In this document: positions 1-8,771 of the stretch, one piece after another
How positions within the stretch are numbered: position 1 is the stretch's first letter
Layout: each line of letters opens with the position of its first letter
Source: an uncultured Fibrobacter sp.
GTDB lineage: Bacteria > Fibrobacterota > Fibrobacteria > Fibrobacterales > Fibrobacteraceae
DNA: 64,000 bases
Assembly: GCA_937891805.1 (NCBI GenBank)
Contig: CALATK010000013.1
Coordinates: forward strand, 1 to 64,000
Reading direction: 5' to 3'
The notes under the pieces: generated by a model
The model's database searches: none
What the model was told of the DNA's origin: nothing
Seen by the model: the letters and a program-made list of their open reading frames with translations, nothing else
Program-made: the position numbers and the translations under genes

Positions 1-139
1 AAAAATTGCAAAGACAATGAGAGATACTTTAAGAGGTGAAGGAATCAAAGGCTCCCGTAACCCAGCAGATGGCAAAAACGCCTAACAAAAAGTTCATGCT
101 AGTAAATGCGTTCGGCAAAATAAAACGAGACTTTCCCAC
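1..139 (-). pseudogene. 5' fragment of a CDP-diacylglycerol-serine O-phosphatidyltransferase-like gene, apparently frameshifted
   Basis: Reading leftwards from a GTG at 139, preceded by AAGGAG six bases upstream, the translation begins VGKSRFILPNAFTSMNFLLG and continues as a hydrophobic segment. The LPN..TS.NF..G pattern is typical of the first transmembrane helix of PssA-type CDP-alcohol phosphatidyltransferases. The frame stops at a TAA at 29-31 after 36 codons. The reading frame shifted by one base carries on as another hydrophobic stretch (LKVSLIVFAIF), where the family's second helix would lie. I read this as a single-base indel, real or a sequencing error. The rest of the gene is outside the window, so the catalytic motif cannot be checked. 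Confidence 0.5.
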
Positions 140-191
140 GATCAACTCCTTGTTTTTACAACACAAATCTAAAAATTTAATTCAGGACAGA

Positions 192-221
192 TCCTAGTTC
201 CGAAAACCGAAATCCGAAATC
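192..221. repeat. Degenerate 7-bp-period repeat
   Basis: The spacer reads as successive 7-mers of the type tcctagt/tccgaaa/accgaaa/tccgaaa. It is one of several heptad-phased spacers in this window (see findings). Confidence 0.5.
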
Positions 222-1989
222 ATTTTACGGCCTGAATTTCCCACAGCGCCTTCACTCCGGCGGCAACAATCAAGTGCTGCGGCGGTGCGTAGGGGTTCTC
301 TTCGGTGGGGAAATTGGTCCAGTGTTTGGTGGAGAACTGGTAGTACTGGGTTGGCCTGTACATGACCGGAAGTACCGGTATGGTTTCCATGAAAATCTTG
401 TTCAGTTCGCGGTAGGCGAGAGTCAGTTCGGCTTCGTCGCGGATGGTGGGGATCTTGTCCAACAGTTTATTTGCCTCGTCGTTGCTGAAACGACCCTGGT
501 TGGAGAAGGCATCCTCGCCCACAGGTTTGAGCCCGATGGGACCCATGATCTGGGAGAATCTTGTCCAGGGTGTTGCAGCGGAGAGCTCAGCCGTCTGGGT
601 CTTCATGGCGAGGTCGAAGGTCCCCAAGCGCAGGTCCTTGTCCCACACGCCGTAGTCCACGAAATATTCTTCGGCAGGAATGCCGATTTCCTGGAAGGTT
701 CCGGCAATGACCTTGATGGCGTCTTCCCAGTCGGTCCAGCCCTGGGGGCATTCCAACTTGATGGTGCGGACGGGGCTGCCATCGGGGTCCAGAAGAGCGC
801 CTTCGGCATTCCAGGAGTAGCCCGCATCCTTCAAAATGCTACGGGCCTTGTCCAAATCGAATTCATATCCATATTTTTCGGCATCATCTTTATTGAAGAA
901 TTTGCTTTCTGTACCGAAGGGCAGAATAAAACCAGATTGCATGGCCGGTGTATAGTTGGATATAGCACGCGCCTTGACTTTTTCGAAGTTGATGCTATGT
1001 GCAAGAGCTCTGCGGAAGGCCACATCACTAAAGGGCTTTTGATGATGGGCTATCAATAACGTAGTAATGGACCCGGGCTGGTGGTACGGTTCGTTCCTGC
1101 TCCAGGCGCGAATACTGTCCTTAACCTTGTCCCAAATACGGGGAAGGAAAATGGAAGATACGTCCAGGTTACCCTTGACCATGGCACTGTTGAAGTGGTT
1201 GTTGCCGTTGTACAAGGAGTGGATGATGTATTTGGGGGCGGGCTTCTTGCCGCCGTGCTTTACATTGCCCCAGTAATTGTCATTCCTTTCCAGGACAATC
1301 TTGTCGGGGGAGAATGTTTTTAAGTCGTATGGTCCGGAAACTACGGGATTGGAGTCGTTTTTAAATGCCGTGACCTTGGCCATGTCATATGTTTTATTGC
1401 TTACGGCATTTAGGACAATGGGACCAAAGACTTTTTTGGGGAGAATGGAGGTTTCCGCTATGGCATTTAGGAGAATCAGGGGGTTCCGATTCTCTTGATT
1501 TAAGGAGAATGTAATGTTGTTGTTGCTGTCTGCAGAAATCTTCTTGATATAGTTCCAGTTACCATGCCTTGGGGTGGGTAGGATTGAATCAATGAAGAAA
1601 GAAAAGATAACGTCATCCACGGTCACTGGTTCGCCGTTATTCCAGTTGGCCCGTTCGTCTAGATGGACGATGACGGCATCGTCAGTCTGCTTGAAACTGT
1701 CGGCAAGCATGGGTTCCAGTTCGCCATTAAGCTGGTTGTAGGTAACCAGGGTCTCGTACATGAGTCGAACGTTCCCGTCGATAGGGAAATTGGGGTCGTA
1801 GTCCAGAGGGTTGAACGTTGCCGGAGGTGCCCAGTCGAACCCTCCAATATAGAGGGTCTCACTTCTTGGGTATTCTTGCTGGCTCTGGACAACCTCTGAA
1901 TTTTCTTCGGTCTTGCAACCGGAGAAAGTAATCAGAACGCCTGTAAGGGCAAAGACGCTTAAAACCTTGAAAAATGTCAAAATCTTCAT
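220..1989 (-). CDS. ABC transporter substrate-binding lipoprotein, family 5 (oligopeptide type)
   Basis: Periplasmic solute-binding protein of the DppA/OppA family (SBP family 5), which delivers peptides or other solutes to an ABC importer. After a hydrophobic signal segment a lipobox (TFSGC) marks the lipidated cysteine near residue 25. The body shows family features: a YETLVTYN-like opening, 'GPYDLKTFSPDKIVLERNDNYWG', and paired lobes through to about residue 560. Length (about 589 residues) is normal. I chose the ATG at 1989; a TTG 15 bp upstream is also open, but AGAAGG directly abuts the ATG and no good ribosome site serves the TTG. No permease or ATPase genes lie alongside, so the transported substrate cannot be inferred. 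Confidence 0.85.
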   Translation of the reverse strand: MKILTFFKVLSVFALTGVLITFSGCKTEENSEVVQSQQEYPRSETLYIGGFDWAPPATFNPLDYDPNFPIDGNVRLMYETLVTYNQLNGELEPMLADSFKQTDDAVIVHLDERANWNNGEPVTVDDVIFSFFIDSILPTPRHGNWNYIKKISADSNNNITFSLNQENRNPLILLNAIAETSILPKKVFGPIVLNAVSNKTYDMAKVTAFKNDSNPVVSGPYDLKTFSPDKIVLERNDNYWGNVKHGGKKPAPKYIIHSLYNGNNHFNSAMVKGNLDVSSIFLPRIWDKVKDSIRAWSRNEPYHQPGSITTLLIAHHQKPFSDVAFRRALAHSINFEKVKARAISNYTPAMQSGFILPFGTESKFFNKDDAEKYGYEFDLDKARSILKDAGYSWNAEGALLDPDGSPVRTIKLECPQGWTDWEDAIKVIAGTFQEIGIPAEEYFVDYGVWDKDLRLGTFDLAMKTQTAELSAATPWTRFSQIMGPIGLKPVGEDAFSNQGRFSNDEANKLLDKIPTIRDEAELTLAYRELNKIFMETIPVLPVMYRPTQYYQFSTKHWTNFPTEENPYAPPQHLIVAAGVKALWEIQAVK

Positions 1990-2106
1990 CCTTCTAAAAG
2001 ACAATTACAACATATTATAGAAATGTAATGTTTTTTCAAAGGAAAAACCACTATTTTGAGGCTAAAAGCAGTCTAAATCGGAGTAAAAATGGTTGAATTT
2101 TACCAT

Positions 2107-4644
2107 TTAGAGTGAAAATCCGTACAACAACCTTTTAGAGGAGGCGCTAAAGAGAGTCTTGTTCAGGATAAAGGGGGTTCCTGCTCCACCGGGCGTGCTG
2201 AAACGGTGGACTATTTTCCCATCAGAAAGGGATATGGCGACAACTTCGTTACCCTGGTCTAGCCAGGCTAGGCCATCTTCCACAAAAGGTTTTGAAAAGA
2301 TGGAACTTTTCCCCTGGAATTTCCATAGGGGCGTTCCAGAGATGGTATACAGAAGTAGACTTTGGTTTGCAAGCCCCACTAGGACGCAATTTGTCCCCTT
2401 GTAGGGGAACGCCTGAAGCGATGCTATTGGGGACTCCATCAGAATTTGTAATGGCTCCTTGGCTGGGGTCCTTGCATCATAAATGAGAAGCCTGTTGTTG
2501 TTGGTGGCAAAGACTATAGCGGAGTCGGCAGGGGTCATTTGTGAGATGCCTGCCTGGATCCGCCCTGATTCCTGCTTGATTTGTCCAGATCCTTCCCATA
2601 GGTGGGTGATGTTGCCTTCTAGGCTGGCCGTTATAATTTGGGAGTCGTCCCTTGCAAAAAGGAACGGTAGGTCAAAAATCTTTCTAGACCAGGCCAATCT
2701 TCCATCGGGCCTAGTGAGTTTCATTAGGAATCCGTTCCAAGTAGAAATATAGATGGTTTCTGGTTCTAGCGTAATGTTGAAAGCCTTTCCGGGAAGTTGA
2801 ATGGTCACCTTTTTCCCGTCCTTGCTCAGGTCGTAAATATTCAGGCTGAATCCGGAAGCCAATGCTAGGGACTTTTCATCACTGCTGATAACAGGGCTGT
2901 TGTCCATCTTAGACAAAGTCCTTGTCCAACGGAGTTCGCCGTTTTCGGCATTGATGCAAATTAAACGGTTTGCTGCCGGATCCACTGTGAAGAGATTCTT
3001 TTTGCTGCCGAAGAATTGAGGATATTTTGTTTTCGGCGATATGTTTAAGAGGCTTACGAATTTGGCCCCAATGGCTTTCCCATAGCGTCCAAGTACAAGT
3101 GGTGTTACCTGGGGATTGCTGACAGATAAGCGTACGGCTTCGGCCCATGCTTTCTGCCGTTCCTGTTCCTTGCCCTGGGTGTTTTCTAGTTGCAGGGCTT
3201 TGAAAAGCCATGCTTCGGCATTGCCTGGCTCCAATTTTAGCAGGGAATCTAAAACTGATGTGAGCTTGTCCCACTGGGCGGTTTCTGCCAGTATTGCGGC
3301 CTGTTGCGAAAGCAGGCTCGATGCAAGGGGTGTCTTGCCATAATAATTTGGAGCTATGCCTTGTAGGTTTTGTCCGTCAAAATTTAAATAGGTGTTTCCG
3401 TCAGTGAGGATAGGGGCCGTAACAATGGGCTTTGCAAAGTTGAAGTTCCAAAGGGGGCGAAGCAGGGTGTCTACCACAATAAGAGCCCCTTCGCTAGTAA
3501 ATAGTCCGAGAGTTCCCTTTGCTAATGGGTGGATCCTGTCTGCATCGCTTCGTGTAACTGAAACAGGGGTTCCTGTATTGAGGTTCACCAAAGAAATACG
3601 GCCTGAAGCCTCAAGTACTGCAATTTTTCCTTCAAAGGGAACAATGTTTTCTATGGTATTAAACGAAACTTTCCAACGAGGCTCTGTACCCTTGAGTAGG
3701 TTGTAACAGAACAGGTTTCCTCCTGAGTAGAATATGATATTATCCTTTGTAATGGTTACCTTTTGAATGGCGTCGTATTGGCTAATGGTAAAGGATTCTG
3801 AAAGATTTTCGTCAGACAAAAAATGAAGGGCGTTGTCTGGACAGTTTAAAACAAAATGTTCTATAGGTGCGTAATAAGATTCCACGATGCATTCGTTGTA
3901 TTTGTCGCTTGATTGCTCTTGTTCGCCTTTTTTATTGACTAGGGCAATGGCATAATCCCCTTGGATCAGGTTTTTTTTGTTGCCAGTGACGATTCCTTTA
4001 GGGTTTCTTAGAGCAAAGGCTTTTGCCTTGCGAACGTTGTTAAATGGCTTAAAACGAAGGCTGTCTTTTTCTGGTAAAAAGAACCATATTCCAGTATTGT
4101 CTATTTTCAGCAATTCGGCATTGTTTGCTACATTGTCGGAAACTCTAATAAGAGAATCGTTTTTGATTTTGTATATGTTTCCATCTTGTAGGTGAATGTA
4201 AGACGGGGATCCCTCAAAAATTTTAAGTATAGGGGACTTCAGATGAAGGGCGTTTTTTTGGATGGTTTCTGGAGAGCTTTCGGTTGCTGCGATTCTTTCG
4301 GAAAGCCAGTAGGCTTTTCTCGTTATCGAAGTTTTTTTGAGACTTTGCTTATAATAGAGATTTGCAGATTGCGTGTTGCCTGCTAGTTCTTGAATCTTTC
4401 CGAGGTAAAAACTCGCTTGTTCCTTGTCTTCGATGTCGCCTTCACTAACGACCTTTTCTAAAATGCCTACGGCCTTTGAAAAATCACCTTTCATTTCAAA
4501 TAGATATAAGGCTTCTTGGATCGAAGATTCCATTTTTTCGGCCGATGCAAACGATGCAAGCCCGCATAACCACACAAGCATTATTGCCGTGCGTATTACG
4601 AAATGTCCTATGTCCAATCTACGGTTCAGCATTTTTTCGGTCAT
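2107..4644 (-). CDS. Secreted TPR / PQQ-type beta-propeller repeat protein
   Basis: An 845-residue exported protein with a hydrophobic signal sequence ending near ASA (about residue 35). Residues about 40-120 form TPR-like helical pairs (alanine/leucine-rich, with a 'KAVGILEKVV' helix), and a second TPR-like patch sits near residue 450-515. The remainder is beta-rich with repeated blades of the type 'LICINAENGELRWTR' and 'NGFLMKLTRPDGRLAWSR', typical of PQQ-enzyme-like/YncE/BamB-type propellers. No catalytic motif is seen. A scaffold or envelope-assembly role would fit the fold, but this is inference. It lies between a peptide-binding lipoprotein and a two-component system, all on the minus strand. 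Confidence 0.6.
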   Translation of the reverse strand: MTEKMLNRRLDIGHFVIRTAIMLVWLCGLASFASAEKMESSIQEALYLFEMKGDFSKAVGILEKVVSEGDIEDKEQASFYLGKIQELAGNTQSANLYYKQSLKKTSITRKAYWLSERIAATESSPETIQKNALHLKSPILKIFEGSPSYIHLQDGNIYKIKNDSLIRVSDNVANNAELLKIDNTGIWFFLPEKDSLRFKPFNNVRKAKAFALRNPKGIVTGNKKNLIQGDYAIALVNKKGEQEQSSDKYNECIVESYYAPIEHFVLNCPDNALHFLSDENLSESFTISQYDAIQKVTITKDNIIFYSGGNLFCYNLLKGTEPRWKVSFNTIENIVPFEGKIAVLEASGRISLVNLNTGTPVSVTRSDADRIHPLAKGTLGLFTSEGALIVVDTLLRPLWNFNFAKPIVTAPILTDGNTYLNFDGQNLQGIAPNYYGKTPLASSLLSQQAAILAETAQWDKLTSVLDSLLKLEPGNAEAWLFKALQLENTQGKEQERQKAWAEAVRLSVSNPQVTPLVLGRYGKAIGAKFVSLLNISPKTKYPQFFGSKKNLFTVDPAANRLICINAENGELRWTRTLSKMDNSPVISSDEKSLALASGFSLNIYDLSKDGKKVTIQLPGKAFNITLEPETIYISTWNGFLMKLTRPDGRLAWSRKIFDLPFLFARDDSQIITASLEGNITHLWEGSGQIKQESGRIQAGISQMTPADSAIVFATNNNRLLIYDARTPAKEPLQILMESPIASLQAFPYKGTNCVLVGLANQSLLLYTISGTPLWKFQGKSSIFSKPFVEDGLAWLDQGNEVVAISLSDGKIVHRFSTPGGAGTPFILNKTLFSASSKRLLYGFSL

Positions 4645-4688
4645 CAGTTTTCAGTCGTATCTCATAACTCACTACTCGTCACACATCA
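4645..4688. repeat. Degenerate 7-bp-period repeat between two genes
   Basis: Heptads tcagttt/tcagtcg/tatctca/taactca/ctactcg/tcacaca fill the short spacer upstream of the TPR/PQQ gene and run into the last codons of the response regulator. Confidence 0.5.
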
Positions 4689-5386
4689 AACTTATACCCT
4701 GCTCCTCTGATAGAAAGAATGATTTTGGGGTTGGCTTGGTCATCTTCTAGTTTTTTGCGAAGGTTCACGATATGGTTGTCAATTGTTCGGGTAGAAGGCA
4801 TGTTGTCGGTGGTGTAACCCCAAATATCTTGCAGTAGGTCTTCTCGTAGAACGACCTCACCTTTGTGCTGCCAGAAATACTTGAGAATCTGGAATTCCCT
4901 GGCGGACATTTCTAGGGGGACGCCTCCCTTGGTGGCTTCGTATTTTTTGAAATCCAGGTGGATGTCTGCAAAATCTACTACATCAGAAGGCGCTGCTGTT
5001 TGTGTAGGGGGGGCGTCTGTATCAACCCTACGAAGGAATGCCTTAACTCGGGCCAAGAGTTCCAAGATGGAGAAGGGCTTGGTTACGTAGTCATCTGCCC
5101 CCATCTCGAGTCCGGCTACCTTGCTGGTTTCTTCGGTCTTGGCTGTAAGCATGATGATGAATGTCTGCGGGTGTTTCTTGCGGATGACACGGCAGACCTC
5201 GAACCCGCTCTTCTTTGGAATCATCAGATCGAGGATTACCAGGTGCGGCATAAAGGAATCCGCCTTGGCGATGGCTTCTTCGCCATCGGCTGCGGTTTCC
5301 ACGATGTAATTTTCCAACTCAAAGTTGTCTTGCAGACCGAGCCGGATGATTTCTTCGTCTTCTACGATGAGGATCTTGTGTTGCAT
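4679..5386 (-). CDS. OmpR/PhoB-family response regulator
   Basis: A 235-residue DNA-binding response regulator. The receiver domain (about 1-120) carries the acidic pocket (VEDEE), the phospho-acceptor Asp at about residue 53 (LDLMIP), Thr at 81 (MLTAK) and Lys at 103 (TKPF). The C-terminal winged helix (about 135-235) contains 'EFQILKYFW' and the 'RTIDNHIVNLRKKL' recognition region. The start ATG has AAAGGTGG upstream. It begins one base after the stop of the histidine kinase, so the pair is co-translated and this regulator is its presumed partner. Target genes are unknown. Confidence 0.93.
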   Translation of the reverse strand: MQHKILIVEDEEIIRLGLQDNFELENYIVETAADGEEAIAKADSFMPHLVILDLMIPKKSGFEVCRVIRKKHPQTFIIMLTAKTEETSKVAGLEMGADDYVTKPFSILELLARVKAFLRRVDTDAPPTQTAAPSDVVDFADIHLDFKKYEATKGGVPLEMSAREFQILKYFWQHKGEVVLREDLLQDIWGYTTDNMPSTRTIDNHIVNLRKKLEDDQANPKIILSIRGAGYKFDV

Positions 5387-5387
5387 A

Positions 5388-7430
5388 TTAATCCACCTTT
5401 CTAAATCTAACGGTAAAGTTGGAACCTTTACCGGGCTTGCTCACCAGAGAAATGGTTGCTTTGTGTGTCTCTGCCACACGTTTTACAATGGCGAGTCCAA
5501 GTCCAGAGCCTTTTGTGCTACGGGTCATCTCGTCGCCAACCCTATAAAAATCATTAAATATATTTTTTTGTTCCGAAGAAGGGATGCCTACGCCCGTGTC
5601 AATTACTGAAAATACGGCGCGGTCGTCTTCGTTGTAAACCTTGATTTCAATGTCGCCGGGAGCATTGGTGTATTTAATCGCATTTTCTATTAGATTCTGC
5701 GCTAGGCTATAAAGTGCCGTGTAATCGCCCATGACATATACGTTGGGGTCAAAATGGGTTTTGAAAGAAAGTCCCTTTTCGACGCCAATATCTTCTACCG
5801 CTTCAAAGACTTTCTTGGCGCATACAGAAAAATCTAATTTTTCCCACTTGAATGCACCTGTACCGTGCTCCATGCGTGTGTAGTTTAGAATAGCTCCGAT
5901 CAGGTTTTCTAGTCGGGAGGCTTCCTTGTTGATGAGTCCAGAGTATTCTTGGACTTTTTCGACTTTCATGACACGCCCTCTAGCCATCATTTCGGCGAAC
6001 ATCTTGATAGAGGTGAGGGGCGTTTTCAATTCGTGAGAAACGCTAGAAAGGAAGTTTGCCTTCATGGCCAAAAGCTTGTGTTCCTGAATAAAGAAACGTA
6101 GCATAAAGAAGGAGCCAAATATCACCGTAATGAGGGAGAAAAACAAAAGGCCATACATCAGGAGCATTCGATGCCTGGATTCTTTTCGGATTTCGCCTAC
6201 ATCTTTTTCGTAAAGACATAATTGCCACGAAGGGGCCGTGCTAAAGAAGACTTGCGAAATGGCATTTGCACTGTCCGGGATAGCTCCGAGTAAAAGTGAA
6301 TCCTTTGCATCGGTAATGGAAAAGGGAATGTTGTTCCAACGCTGAGCAACATTTCTTAATTTGTCTATGATACGATGTTGGTAAGCCGGCTCATCTACCT
6401 TGGCTATGACAACTTGATTTCCCGACAACATTGGGTACGATAATCTGAAAAGAGTCAGACCGTCTTCTGATTTGAACAGTACCCCCGACTTGGAGGCATT
6501 TTCACTGTGCAATGTTTTTTGGAATAGTTCTTGATTGCGGATAAGGATGTCGGTGTAGTTTAATTGGCGGTTAAAGTTGGATCTTAGGTTCCAAAAGGCT
6601 TCTCGTTTTTCTTGTTTCAAACTTTCAAAAGAAAGAATTTGGGTAAAGGCGGATTCAAAGAAAAATCTTGTGGAGGGAATGTCTTCGATTGTGCTTTCTT
6701 GCAAGAACTGATTTAATACTGACAGACAGTAGTCCTCGGCTTCCTGGTGCTTTCTCATTTTGACCAGGATTTCAAAATGGAGCAGATTGACGGAGCGGGT
6801 GAGGTTGGGGTGCAGGTATCCTTTTAGGTTAGGAACGCTTTCTAGAGGAATCAGCATCCGCAGGGCCTTGTAGTATTGCTTGGTCTTGTAGGCTAGGCGG
6901 ATTAATCCTATAACGTTTTGAACTTGCTCGTCCAGTTGTTGTAATGGAATTCTTGGGAGGGTTTCTCTAGAATACTGGATTTCCTGGAGATCCCCCCCTT
7001 CCCGTTCGCTCTGGAAAAGCGCTTTTTCCAACGGCGAAGGCTTGATATCGGAGAAACTTCTTTCCGGAGAAAGTAACTTGGATGAAATATCTGGATAGAC
7101 TAGCGTCCCGTTGTTGTAAAGGAAGATGGCCTCAACGCCCTGTACATCCTTGAAGTTTGCGGCATTGCCAAATTCAAGCAGACTTTTGGGAAGCTCGTAC
7201 AAGAACAGTGATGCGGCTTTTGTTTCTTGGAGTATTTTGCTCTGTTCTTTTTCGAGAGCTTCTTCTAGTTCCTTTTGTAGGGAAACTCTGTTCTCGTCGA
7301 AGTTTTTTTGGATAAGAAAGTTCTCGTTCTGAATATTGCGAAAACTTAAATACGAAAGAATCGCCATCGGCAAAACGATGGCTCCAGCAAAAAAGCCAAA
7401 GAACAGGAGGTTGTTGCGTGAGATTCTCAG
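5388..7430 (-). CDS. Membrane sensor histidine kinase, probable CTG start
   Basis: A kinase of about 680 residues. One transmembrane helix at the N-terminus and another near residues 422-446 bracket an extracytoplasmic sensor of about 390 residues that is largely helical (TPR-like heptads around 'KTKQYYKALRML'). The kinase core has the H-box (SHELKTPL, His about 466), N-box (NLIENAIKYT), G1 (DTGVGIP) and G2 (GSGLGLAIV). The ATG/TTG starts near 7367-7373 would cut into the first membrane helix and lack a ribosome site. In frame, a CTG at 7428-7430 lies six bases after TTAGGAGG, the strongest Shine-Dalgarno in the window, and restores a full helix (RISRNNLLFFGFFAGAIVL). Operon: LysM protein, small peptide, this kinase, response regulator. 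Confidence 0.88.
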   Translation of the reverse strand: MRISRNNLLFFGFFAGAIVLPMAILSYLSFRNIQNENFLIQKNFDENRVSLQKELEEALEKEQSKILQETKAASLFLYELPKSLLEFGNAANFKDVQGVEAIFLYNNGTLVYPDISSKLLSPERSFSDIKPSPLEKALFQSEREGGDLQEIQYSRETLPRIPLQQLDEQVQNVIGLIRLAYKTKQYYKALRMLIPLESVPNLKGYLHPNLTRSVNLLHFEILVKMRKHQEAEDYCLSVLNQFLQESTIEDIPSTRFFFESAFTQILSFESLKQEKREAFWNLRSNFNRQLNYTDILIRNQELFQKTLHSENASKSGVLFKSEDGLTLFRLSYPMLSGNQVVIAKVDEPAYQHRIIDKLRNVAQRWNNIPFSITDAKDSLLLGAIPDSANAISQVFFSTAPSWQLCLYEKDVGEIRKESRHRMLLMYGLLFFSLITVIFGSFFMLRFFIQEHKLLAMKANFLSSVSHELKTPLTSIKMFAEMMARGRVMKVEKVQEYSGLINKEASRLENLIGAILNYTRMEHGTGAFKWEKLDFSVCAKKVFEAVEDIGVEKGLSFKTHFDPNVYVMGDYTALYSLAQNLIENAIKYTNAPGDIEIKVYNEDDRAVFSVIDTGVGIPSSEQKNIFNDFYRVGDEMTRSTKGSGLGLAIVKRVAETHKATISLVSKPGKGSNFTVRFRKVD

Positions 7431-7444
7431 CCGTCACCTCCTAA
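7431..7444 (-). promoter_or_regulatory. Near-perfect Shine-Dalgarno in front of a CTG codon
   Basis: On the minus strand TTAGGAGGTGACGG precedes CTG. It matches the 16S anti-Shine-Dalgarno almost fully, and its spacing points to the CTG at 7430 as the kinase start. No ATG, GTG or TTG in the kinase frame is close enough to use it. Confidence 0.65.
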
Positions 7445-7446
7445 CT

Positions 7447-7563
7447 TTAGAAGGGAAGGTGCGACGATATACTGGGGAACAGCAATATGAGAACGCTGGT
7501 CCCCATCAGTAAGGTGACCAAAGAAAAAGCTAATGCAGATATGGCTATCAGTGTTTTTGTCAC
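7447..7563 (-). CDS. Small membrane peptide (38 residues), translationally coupled
   Basis: A short open frame whose GTG start overlaps the TGA stop of the LysM gene (GTGA), ending 16 bp before the CTG of the kinase. The product is nearly all one transmembrane helix, roughly residues 4-30 (TLIAISALAFSLV then LLMGTSVLILLF), with a Lys at position 3 and a polar tail. Stop-start overlap and placement within the operon argue for translation. No homologue is recognised. It could be a modulator of the kinase next to it, by analogy with other small membrane partners of sensor kinases; this is inference. Confidence 0.5.
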   Translation of the reverse strand: MTKTLIAISALAFSLVTLLMGTSVLILLFPSISSHLPF

Positions 7564-8726
7564 TTGGTTAATTGTGCCTTGTGGGTAACGGAAACCTTGT
7601 GGCCCATTTCCACGCGGCGGTTGTTGGAGTAAATTTCTCGAATGAGTACGGCTGCTTCGTGGTCGGTGGCTCGGGCAATGATGCCTCGGCCAAGAAGACG
7701 GGGCGGAATGCTTTCGTCGGATTTGTCCTGTTCCCAGATGGCGATGGCATCTCCGGTACGGAACTTGTCCTCTTTGCCTTTGTCAATGAGCACGTAAGAG
7801 TAGGCTCCAATAATCAGCATGGGGTCCATAGAATAACGGATTGTTGCCATCTCTTCGATGTCTGCTTTCTGTTCCTTTCCATAGCCGCTCACATTCAGGA
7901 CTTTCGGAGCTTTTTTGACACGGGCTTTGGATTGGTTAATCTTGATTTCTCTGAAGCTCTGCACAATTTGTGCACGGGACAAGGTGTCGCCAACGGCGGT
8001 AATTTTTGCAATGCCCGAAAGTCTAAGCATGGCGTAGGTGTCAAAGCTCTTTCCATGGGTGCCGGGGACTTCGATAGCTCGTGCATCCAGGATTTCTATC
8101 AGGTCTCCCTTCTTTGCCTTGATATCGGTCTTTTTGCCGATTCCAACCACCACTTCCATTTCGGGAATGTGGAGAATGGGTTCCTTCCGTTCGCCGGAAC
8201 GGATGGAGAAGAACCGGTCATCTTTTTTCAGCTGTTCTACATCATAGATTTCAGGAGCGAGAATCTGGTAATAACCGTTGAAAATTTTCGGTGCCGGACG
8301 CTGCTTGTAGTAGTAAACGTCATCTTTCTTGGTCTTTTTGGGGCGCTTGTCGCGATTGCGCAGGTCACCCAACATGTTTTCGAAGTCACCGTTCCGAGCA
8401 TCGCCTTGGTCGCAACCTACGGCAGAAACGCCCTTAGGGAGGTTGGTGTCAGCGATGGCGCCACCGCAGGGGTAGCGGTTCTGGGTGGTGGGGATCGCTA
8501 CAGGTTCTTCTCGGGTGCTGTCCCCGAAGTAGATGGAGTCACCTGGATAAATCCAGTGGGGGTCCTGGATATGCCTGTTGTTTTCCCACAGGTCGGGCCA
8601 GGCGAAGGGGTCGTTCAGGAATTCGTCACTCAGGTCCCAGAGGGTGTCGCCTTCCTTGACGATATAGGCAGACGCAACCAGCACTCCCAGACCGAGGCAC
8701 AAAGTCGCAGTTTTCAAAAATCCCAT
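7560..8726 (-). CDS. Secreted LysM-domain protein
   Basis: A 388-residue protein with an N-terminal signal segment (FLKTATLCLGLGVLVASA) followed directly by one LysM domain (about 20-68: VKEGDTLWDLSDEF ... WIYPGDSIYF), which binds peptidoglycan. The remaining roughly 300 residues are beta-rich with no recognised catalytic motif; the architecture resembles LysM proteins of delta-proteobacteria and Fibrobacteres annotated only as LysM peptidoglycan-binding. AAGGA precedes the ATG. Its stop overlaps the small membrane ORF, which leads to a two-component system, suggesting wall-state sensing as a theme for this operon. Confidence 0.8.
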   Translation of the reverse strand: MGFLKTATLCLGLGVLVASAYIVKEGDTLWDLSDEFLNDPFAWPDLWENNRHIQDPHWIYPGDSIYFGDSTREEPVAIPTTQNRYPCGGAIADTNLPKGVSAVGCDQGDARNGDFENMLGDLRNRDKRPKKTKKDDVYYYKQRPAPKIFNGYYQILAPEIYDVEQLKKDDRFFSIRSGERKEPILHIPEMEVVVGIGKKTDIKAKKGDLIEILDARAIEVPGTHGKSFDTYAMLRLSGIAKITAVGDTLSRAQIVQSFREIKINQSKARVKKAPKVLNVSGYGKEQKADIEEMATIRYSMDPMLIIGAYSYVLIDKGKEDKFRTGDAIAIWEQDKSDESIPPRLLGRGIIARATDHEAAVLIREIYSNNRRVEMGHKVSVTHKAQLTK

Positions 8727-8771
8727 AGTAATCCTTGTAACTCTTTGAACGTGAACAAGTTATGTAATAAT

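Noticed and set aside
7174-7437. 87-codon frame starting at the GTG within the kinase ribosome site
   Set aside because: Runs out of frame inside the kinase N-terminus and has no homology, although it shares the Shine-Dalgarno region.
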